Position numbers and translations under genes: made by a program
Assembly (NCBI GenBank): GCA_932294295.1
Contig: OW028585.1
Coordinates: 28,097,902-28,161,901, forward strand
DNA: 64,000 bases
Direction: 5' to 3'
From: Alitta virens
Taxonomy: Eukaryota > Annelida > Polychaeta > Phyllodocida > Nereididae
Notes under the pieces: generated by a model
The model's input: the letters and a program-made list of their open reading frames with translations, nothing else
Databases searched by the model: none
What the model was told of the DNA's origin: nothing
In this document: one piece after another, positions 56,300 to 64,000 of the stretch
Layout of the letters: each line of letters opens with the position of its first letter
Position numbering within the stretch: the stretch's first letter is position 1

Positions 56300-57085
56300 T
56301 AGTGAGGTGGTCTTAATAGATAAATTATCATGGTATTGATAGTGATATGTTCTTATTAGTGAGGTGGTCTTAATAGTCAGGTGGTCTTAATAGTGAGATG
56401 ATCTTAATAGTGACATAGTCTAAATAGGTTGGTGTCCTAATGGTGAGATGATATTAATAATGAAGTGGTTTTTGTAGTGAGGTGGTCTTAATTGTGAGGT
56501 TGTTTTTAATATTGAGGTATTCTTAATGTTAGGGTTATCTTAATAATGGAGTTTTAATTGGTGGTCCTAATAGTGAAGTGGTCTTAATAGCGAGGTGGTC
56601 CTAATAGTGAGGTGGTCCTAATAGTGAGGTGGTCCTAATAGTGAGGTGGTCTTAAAAGTGAGGTGGTCCTAATAGTGATCTTAATAGTGAGGTAGTCTTA
56701 ATAGTGAGGTGGTCTTAATAGTGAGGTGGTCTTAATAGTGAGTTGGTCTTAAAAGTGAGGTGGTTGTAATAGTGATCTTAATAGTGAGGTAGTCTTAATA
56801 GTGAAGTGGTCTTAATAGCGAGGTGGTCCTAATAGTGAGGTGGTCCTAATAGTGAGGTGGTCCTAATAGTGAGGTGGTCTTAAAAGTGAGGTGGTTCTAA
56901 TAGTGATCTTAATAGTGAGGTAGTCTTAATAGTGAGGTGGTCTTAATAGTGAGGTGGTCCAAATAGTAAGGTGGTCTTAATGGTGAGGTGGTCTTAATAG
57001 TGAGGTGGTCTTAATAGTGAGGTGGTCCAAATAGTAAGGTGGTCTTAATGGTGAGGTGGTCTTAATAATGAGTGGTGCTAATAGT
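56300..57085 (+). repeat. Minisatellite GGTGGTCTTAATAGTGA, array 2
   Basis: About 40 imperfect 17-18-bp units, with higher-order repeats: the block from gaagtggtcttaatagcgag to cttaatagtgaggtagtctt is itself duplicated near 56572 and 56801. Confidence 0.9.
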
Positions 57086-57812
57086 GATGTGCCTTCACTG
57101 GTACATGCCATTACATTTTCAACAGCCTTCTATTTTATGCAAACAAAACTTGTTTACTCTTAATCAAGTGTGTCTTGGTGTTTGTTTACATTTCCACCAT
57201 CTTCCCCGAGGTTGCTGAAACTGCTAATGATGCGGATAACATTGTGACAGACACAGGTGCTATTGTTTATGTTTAATCATTGGGCTAATTTTGTTTTGAT
57301 TTAGTTTTGGGTTAATTCTTGAATAGTATAGAATGCTAACTAGGAAATAACTGTTTTTTTTGTTTCAAAAACTTTGTTTATATTATCGGCAACCAACTAG
57401 TAGCCAATGTCTAAATTTCAGAAAAAATTAAGTTAAATTTTGGTTTTGTATATTGCTGTAAAGTATATGATTTTGGATAATATGCAGTATAAAGATTATG
57501 ATATTACAGCCAAACTTTTGATTATTTGGATTGTGTGTATATATATATATAATGGCATATACACTGCATAGTGTCTGCCAACCGTGTTAATGATAATTTC
57601 GAAGAATGCAATTATTTATTTTTATTTTATTTTTTTCATATGATATATGGTCAATAAAGAAATTGAAAAATATACAAGTTGTTCATGATATTTTGGTGAG
57701 ACTCCTGACTATGTAATAACAGGTTTCCTTTTTAAAAAAAATTCCTTTGAGCTTACTGCATTGCAATCAGTGGCTGTTTTAGAAGGGAATTTTATAAATT
57801 AACTTCATTAGT
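57086..57812. other. Non-coding stretch
   Basis: No ORF or repeat that I can support, apart from an (AT)n run at 57537-57551. Confidence 0.4.
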
Positions 57813-58085
57813 TGATTTTCACGGAAGGTTCTCTGTATTTCCACCAGGTGGCTAAAACAGAATATTGCAATTCTATTGGCTGAAAAAGTTCCCGCCCTTG
57901 ACTCTGATTGGCTGAAGCAAAGCGCATCCTAGCAGTGGTATTTGTAGTAGATTTAAATGTATATATGACATCTTATCATTTAGTTGATTTTGACCTACTG
58001 TGTCGGAAAAGCAAAATGAGTAATAAGAGGAGAGGAAAGACTTATGTCTTGCTGAATTCAGGGCTGCTCAGTGAAAACACTCTCT
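57813..58085 (+). repeat. Dispersed repeat with short conserved ORF (copy 3)
   Basis: ttttcacggaaggttctctg to ctgctcagtgaaaacactct; direct copy of 14697-15045, with the peptide SNKRRGKTYVLLNSGL. Confidence 0.65.
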
Positions 58086-58489
58086 GGCTATAATTTAACA
58101 ACAATATGATATCAGAACATTGTATAGTTACTGCTGCCATCTGGTGTAAAATACCTGTATAATCCATAAAATGTCGACATTAAATTACTGACACCTTGCT
58201 TTTACTATTTGCAACAATGTATTTTTGCTAATCCCTTTTACAATCTTTTCCCATCATATTTTTCATAGTAATTGTTTGTAAACATGCCGAAAAGGGGTAT
58301 TCTATATTTTGAAGGTGTTTTGTTATTCTTAATTTTGGATGCCATGGGGTGGTGAGGCCAGCTATGAGGTGACAGGGGGCATGAAAACATGCCAACTCAT
58401 TTTCAATTATATTGGTCTCAGAAAAAAACTAATCCCCTGTGTTTTGATTGAAGACCCTCACCATTCAAGTGGTTCAAAATTCGTTGGTC

Positions 58490-58775
58490 GTAATAGTGTG
58501 GTGGTCTTAATAGCGAGGTGGTTATATTAATAAGGTGGTCCTAATAGTGAGGTGGTCTTTCTAGTGAGGTGGTCTTAATAGTGAGGTGTCCTTAATGGTG
58601 AGGTGGTCTTAAGGGTGAGGGGTGCTAATAGTGAGGATGTGTTAACCGCGAAGCTGTCTTTGTAGTGAGGTGGTCTTATTTGTGAGGTGGTCTTAATAAT
58701 GAGGTGTTCTTAAGTTAATAGTAATGTAATCTAATAGTGTGATGATCTTAGTATTGAGGTGATCTTAATGACGAG
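58490..58775 (+). repeat. Minisatellite GGTGGTCTTAATAGTGA, array 3
   Basis: About 15 diverged units, some reading gatgatcttagtattga. A G-rich stretch follows (58800-58890). Confidence 0.8.
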
Positions 58776-58948
58776 GTGGTCTTTATAATGATGCGGTTTT
58801 TGTGGTGGGGTTCTGCTGTAATTTTTGGGGGTTACTCTGACAGGGGGTTTTTGGCTAATGGGGTGGGGGAGGGGGGTAGAGAGGAGAATTATGAAGGGGT
58901 GTTAACGAATATGGTGTTCCACGCAGACACAACATGGTGGGCTACACA

Positions 58949-59135
58949 TAGATAGATAAACAGATAGATTGATGGATAGATAGATAGATAGACAGGTAGA
59001 TATATAGATAGATAGGTAAATAGATAGATAGATAGATAGATAAACAGATAGACAGATAGATAGATAGATAGATAGATAGATAGGTAGATAGATCGATAAA
59101 CAGATAGATAGATAGAATAGGTAGATAGGTTCATT
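58949..59135 (+). repeat. Simple repeat (GATA)n with CAGA variants
   Basis: gatagatagatagacagg and related tetranucleotide units. Confidence 0.95.
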
Positions 59136-59334
59136 CATCCATTCATCTATAACATCTATATACATTGTGTGATTGATTAATTGTATGTTTGATTGATTGA
59201 TTAATTGACAATCACCTATTAAGGAAATACAACTTTATATATACTTTAGCATAAATGCTACAAGCGCAGTCAATATTAACACCATGAACTATATTATAGC
59301 ATAATGAACAATTGATAAAGTATTTCTTAAGACC

Positions 59335-59630
59335 CATGCCCCACTGCCCATAGTGTGCTGCTCCCTTTGCACTCTCACTGTGCACTCTCACTGTAGTTTC
59401 ACTGTGCCCTCACTGTGGGTATTGTGCCCTCACTGTTCTCTGCAGAGTGGCACAGGTCTGAAGCTTTGGACCCAGGGCCAGTCATTGAGCAAATACCCCC
59501 AGTACACATTGCCCAAATATTTATTCACAAGCTGCCCCTGCCTGGTATTGATCCTGGGTGACCTTGGGTCAGGGGTCAAGGTCAGAGGTCTCGCTCCACT
59601 GGGGTCGCTGGGAGGCTAGGTCATTGAGTG
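59335..59630 (+). repeat. GC-richer block, possible unclassified repeat
   Basis: The composition differs from the AT-rich surroundings. It starts with repeated cactctcactgtg units (59369-59440) and contains cctgggtgaccttgggtcag. No gene is recognised; a single copy is seen here, so the repeat status is a guess. Confidence 0.3.
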
Positions 59631-59949
59631 CATTTTCTGGTCAGTCTGAAAAAGAAAGGTAAAAATATGATAAAAGAAAGATATGGAAAAAGTGTTAATA
59701 TGAAAAATGATGATAGATAAGATGCAATCTTGACCTAGGACCTAAGGCCATAATGGTTAGTGGATTATTAACTTTGGAAACTATCATTATAAAGTATGCT
59801 TTATAAGCTATTTGGGCATTTCTGCATTATTACTTTTGTTAGCTGTACCAGTGTAAAATATGATACTTGGAATTGATGTCAGACATTTTAATGAAATCAT
59901 TTGAATGAAATCATACACGATAAAAGTATGAAATACTGTATAACCTCAC

Positions 59950-60275
59950 TATTAAGACCACCCTTTAATGAAATATGTACTGGTCTTAATGGTGAGGTGG
60001 TCTTTAAGTGGGGTGGTCTTGATAGTGAGAGGGTCAATAGCCAGTTTTTACTATACATGTTTATAACTTGTTTGTTATAAAAAACCCTGCTATCAAGGCT
60101 ACCTTACTTAAGACCAGCTCACCATTAAGACCACCCCTCTATTAAGACAACCTCTATATTAAGACAACCTCACTAATAAAACCACCTCACTATTATGACT
60201 GCCAAATTTTGGACCAACATAATCTTACCATTGTTATACCTTTCTATTAAGACCACCTCACCATTAAGACCAGTA
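59950..60275. repeat. Minisatellite GGTGGTCTTAATAGTGA, array 4, both orientations
   Basis: Units lie in the plus orientation at 59975-60030 (ggtcttaatggtgaggtgg) and in the minus orientation at 59945-59965 and 60075-60275 (ttaagaccacctcaccatta), so the array contains inverted halves. Confidence 0.8.
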
Positions 60276-60919
60276 AAAGTTGTGCTAGATGGTTTAATAG
60301 CGAGGTTCTTATGCTTTGATAGAAATAGGTCAAGGGAGTTGTGACAGTGAAATATTGTTTGGTGCGCCATATTAAGGACAATGACCTGTGCAAGGCAGGC
60401 ATGTAGAATACTGTGTAGGACACGGCTGAATCTAATATTATGCCGTTGAAAAGGTGCATTACAGTCGTGCCCAAAAGTTTACATACATATAAACAAGACG
60501 TTTCAAATAAAGTTTGTGGCAAAAAATGTTTGTAATAATGGAAAATGAATATTATCATAAAATTAAAATAATATAAACAGTGTTGATAATAGTTACATTA
60601 CACTATAAATAAATGAAATTTACGAATCTCTTAATTTTCTTGTATTTAATTGTGTATATATTAAAACGACTTTTAACTGTGAATAAAATAGTAAGTAAGA
60701 ATTTCATCGTAAAGTTATTATAATTAATAATTTTCCTGATTATTTCATTGTATTGGACTCCTATAAATTATCATTAACTGTCAATAAAATAGTTAGCAAA
60801 TAAATAATAATTTAAATAGGCATATTAAACTATAAAGTTTTTAAAATTGAATTTTCCGACTTTTTCATATAATTAGACTTTAGCTAAAATTATCATTAAC
60901 TAACAATGAAAATAGCAAG

Positions 60920-61115
60920 TAAGACTATTCTATAAAAATAGTAAGTAAGACTATTTTCCTATAAAAATAGTAAGTAAGACTATTTTCCTATAAAAATAGT
61001 AAGTAAGACTATTTTCCTATAAAAATAGTAAGTAATACTATTTTCCTATAAAAATAGTAAGTAAGACTATTTTCCTATAAAAATAGTAAGTAATACTATT
61101 TTCCTATACACTATC
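60920..61115 (+). repeat. Tandem repeat, 29-bp unit, about 6-7 copies
   Basis: Unit actattttcctataaaaatagtaagtaag; near-identical copies. The AT-rich flanks 60480-60920 and 61115-62340 hold no gene I can support. Confidence 0.95.
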
Positions 61116-62349
61116 TGAGCTAACTTTTGAAAGTAATTCGGCTATTTAGTACTCAACTATTTTGACTTTCATATCGCATCATTAAAGCGATTTTGCCCTG
61201 GGGATAAAACTCTTTAAAACTCTTGTCAAGTGAGTGACAGTCTTCACTCCCAGCTACAAAACAATTGTTGACTTGTTTGGCCCTGGTTAACCTGTGTGTA
61301 ATAGCTACATTAAGGTATCTCACATTTAAGAGTTGAATTAAGTGTTTAAATGTTAAGTATAGTACTGTATGTATAATTAAGGATTTGAGATGAAATCTAG
61401 TGTGAAAATAATATGATGTTGTATAATTATATAAGTCGAAAATAAATCGTTTATAGTTTAATTATGATTAGAAACTGCCTAATGAAAAATAGATATATAA
61501 CTGCTTAATGACAAATGAATATATATTATATATTATATAAATAGAGGGGGGGGGGCCTACATTTCACTATTTTCTATTGCAGCTTTTCTTTCAAAGTTGA
61601 TTTTAAAAGTCAGTCTTGCATTTCTTTTGCCTTTTTTTTCTAAAAAGTCATTTTTATTGTTTTGTATTTCATATAAAAACAAATATTTCAAATTCTGAAT
61701 AAATTCTGATACGGATATTTTTAGAAATTTAATATGGCAGACATGATGATGAGATGAAAATAATTATTTTGCCCAACACCAAGTTATTAAATAATTTCAC
61801 ATTTAACCCTTAATTTAAGTAGGGTATTTAACTCGCCTCAGCATAGACAAAGATATGAAAATTTTACTTGTCATAATATTTTTTTCTTTTTAAATAAAAA
61901 ATTCATTGAATCTGTATTGATTCATAGATTTAAATCTATGAATTTTGATAAGTATCAAGCTATTTATGAATCATTTTTACTATCAAGTAATCAATCATGG
62001 ATATGCCAAAATGTCAGAAAATGCTTCCCAGTGTATGTCATACCTTTAGGCATAGGCCACCCACTGTGGCATTATGTAAGCCATAATATGTAGGTGTCTA
62101 TGGACTATGGTAAGGCAGGTATTAAACACCACCTATAGGGTTAATGTAAAAGAAATGTCAAATTACATATATTGTAATTACGGTTGGGTGTTATCAGCTC
62201 TTCATTAAGTCTGCCTGTGGTTTGGTAATACGATTTACTGAGTATCTTGTATCAAATTTATGTCATATAGAATTATTAAAACTAAATTATCTTTCTTTAT
62301 TTCTGCTTTCTTTCCTAAGTTCTGTCTTTCCTTCTTTATTTATTTTCTG

Positions 62350-62545
62350 TCTTTCTTTCTGTTTTATCTATCTATCTGTCTATCTATTTATCTAGCTATC
62401 AAGTTATCTATCTATCTATCTAACTATATATCTATCTTTCTGTCTATCTGTCTGTCTATGCATCTGTCTATCTATCTATCTATATAACTATCTATCTATC
62501 TATCTATCTATCTAACTATCTTACTATCTATCTATCTATCGTTTT
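62350..62545 (+). repeat. Simple repeat (TCTA)n
   Basis: ctatctatctgtctatctat units. Pyrimidine-rich DNA continues to about 62770; 62770-63315 shows no gene. Confidence 0.95.
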
Positions 62546-63319
62546 TTCTTTCTTTTTTCTTTATTTCTTTCTAGTAATTTGTTTCTGATTGTTTTCTTTG
62601 ATTCTTTCCTTTCATCTTTCTTTTTCTATCTATCTTCTGAGTATATTTCTTTGTTCTTTTTTATTTATTTTCTGTATTTCTTTCTTTTGACATCCGTCTG
62701 TCTGTGTGTCTTCTTGTTATTGTGTTTTTTTTTTCTATCAATTTTTTCCTTATTTTCTCAGCTTTTTTATTTTCCTTTTCTTGAAAATTTCTCTCGAATT
62801 TGCCGCCTTTTAATTCATTAGCCAGTTCAATATCTTCAATTCCCCTGGGGGCCAATAAAGGACCGTTTTGTTATTACCCCGTGGCCAAAAAACCCCAAAA
62901 CCCCCTAAAAAAAGTACAATGAGGGTGTCTGGTTATTCACCCACCCTATTGTCAGCTTCCTTTGAAGAGATAATTTGCCCCTTTCTTGTGTCTGGGGCGT
63001 GGGGTGCGATATTGAATGTAAGGGGTAAAAGTGTCAAGAAACTTTAGCTATAGAGGGTGCAAGAATTGGATGCCCCATGCATATGGTGTAGATGGTAGAA
63101 TTTTTGCTTTTATTCATCTATAGTATGTTTTATTTGTTGCTATTTTTAGTCTTGTTATTAAAGCCTTTTATTTATTTTATTTTTTACTGTTTGTTTTGAG
63201 TTATTTTGTAACAGGGCCATTTTGAAAAAGAGATTTTGCTCAAAAATATTTTTACCCTATATAAATACGTTTTTTAAATAAATAGATAAGTGAATAAATA
63301 GACCTACAGTGCAAATATA

Positions 63320-63560
63320 TTGAAGACCATCTCATTATTAAGACCACTTCGCTATTAAGACCACTTCATTAGTAAGACACCTTATTATTAAGACCACCTC
63401 ACTAATAAGACCACCTCAGTAGTAAGACCACCTCACTATAAAGATCACCTCACTATAAAGACCATCTCACTATTAATACCACTTCATTGGTAAGACACCT
63501 CATTATTAAGGCTACCTCACTATTTAAGGCCACCTCAGTATTAAGACCACCTCACTATAT
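63320..63560 (-). repeat. Minisatellite GGTGGTCTTAATAGTGA, array 5 (minus orientation)
   Basis: About 14 units of attaagaccacctcact, in the reverse orientation relative to arrays 1-3. Confidence 0.85.
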
Positions 63561-63596
63561 AAATAAAACTGCACTATGAAACTCACCTTTGCCTGT

Positions 63597-63668
63597 GTCA
63601 ATGTCTCAATGCTACTGGGTCTGAAGTTTAGTCAGCTTATATGACCAGCTACCAGAGGCAGACGTAAT
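63597..63668 (+). repeat. Dispersed repeat, copy 3 of 3
   Basis: gtcaatgtctcaatgctact then accagctaccagaggcagac; related to 7875-7955 and 53357-53440. Confidence 0.6.
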
Positions 63669-63704
63669 GATTTAAATTATGTTATGCATCTGATGTTGTT
63701 CTAT

Positions 63705-63898
63705 TGATAGATAGATAGATAGATAGACAGCTAGACAGATACATAGATAGACAGATAGATAGATAGTTAGAAAGATAGTTAGATAGATAGACAGGTATAG
63801 ATAGGTATAGGTAGATAGATAAATAGATTGATAGATAGATGGCTAGATAGATAGATGGATAGATAGATAGATAGACAGATAGATAGATAGATAGATAG
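63705..63898 (+). repeat. Simple repeat (GATA)n
   Basis: tagatagatagatagacag units with CAGA and GTTA variants. Confidence 0.95.
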
Positions 63899-64000
63899 TG
63901 TATGCCCTAGCTCTATGTTTTGCCTGAATATCTAATTTCCATAAGCAAAAACAGTCCGGGTAATTTGACACTACATAAACACTCATATGCACAAGACAAA

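Noticed and set aside
58889..59165. Tyr/Ile/Ser-rich ORFs on the minus strand
   Set aside because: Translation of the (GATA)n simple repeat.
53640..64000. Last exons of the NUB1 homologue (third UBA and C-terminus)
   Set aside because: No acceptor-bounded segment with a UBA pattern was found; they probably lie beyond the window.

Overview
The window is nuclear DNA of an animal, most likely a marine invertebrate. It is AT-rich and repeat-dense, and its host genes are split by GT-AG introns and resemble vertebrate families (paraoxonase, NUB1, ILEI/FAM3-type domain). I cannot name the species. A deuterostome such as a hemichordate, echinoderm or lancelet fits, but this is inference.

Layout. 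1-3.2 kb: two tentative plus-strand exons (812-900 and 3010-3133) behind a TATA box, with an intronless, frame-broken MADF-like pseudogene on the minus strand in the intron between them. 3.2-5.0 kb: tandem repeats. 5.0-5.8 kb: five tandem copies of a 45-nt exon-like unit. 9.1-10.5 kb: four 3' exons of an ILEI/FAM3-like domain gene. 10.7-15.9 kb: truncated non-LTR retrotransposons, MITEs and satellites. 15.9-32.45 kb: a truncated minus-strand non-LTR element split by a complete-ended Polinton/Maverick at 16131-31940 (15.8 kb, TIRs of about 0.9-1.0 kb, 6-bp TSD TATATT). 32.5-35.75 kb: satellites. 36.3-41.74 kb: a nine-exon paraoxonase homologue with a 1-nt frameshift. 42.8-53.6 kb: 13 coding exons of a NUB1 homologue whose 3' end is not found. 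53.6-64 kb: MITE, minisatellites and simple repeats, with no convincing gene.

The Polinton carries the virus-like set on the plus strand: the C-terminal part of protein-primed DNA polymerase B, a small membrane protein, integrase with chromodomain, a minor (penton-like) capsid protein, a basic protein, the double jelly-roll major capsid protein, a packaging ATPase, two small conserved proteins and a tandem PC4-like protein. The ORFs from the membrane protein to the 144-residue protein are packed or overlapping. The other part of the element, mostly minus strand, holds accessory genes: a RING-like protein, an unknown 103-residue ORF, a spliced signal-peptide/mucin-like/transmembrane gene and a CARD protein. 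The element looks decayed: pol B lacks its N-terminal two thirds, integrase is broken where its catalytic Glu should lie, no adenain-like protease is visible, and the mucin-like gene has an in-frame TAG.

Most unusual: two of the accessory genes end in a textbook histone-mRNA stem-loop (6-bp stem, TTTC loop, ACCA) followed by a purine-rich U7-type downstream element. This suggests that an endogenous virus-like element uses replication-dependent histone 3'-end processing. The CARD and RING ORFs suggest interference with host innate or apoptotic signalling.
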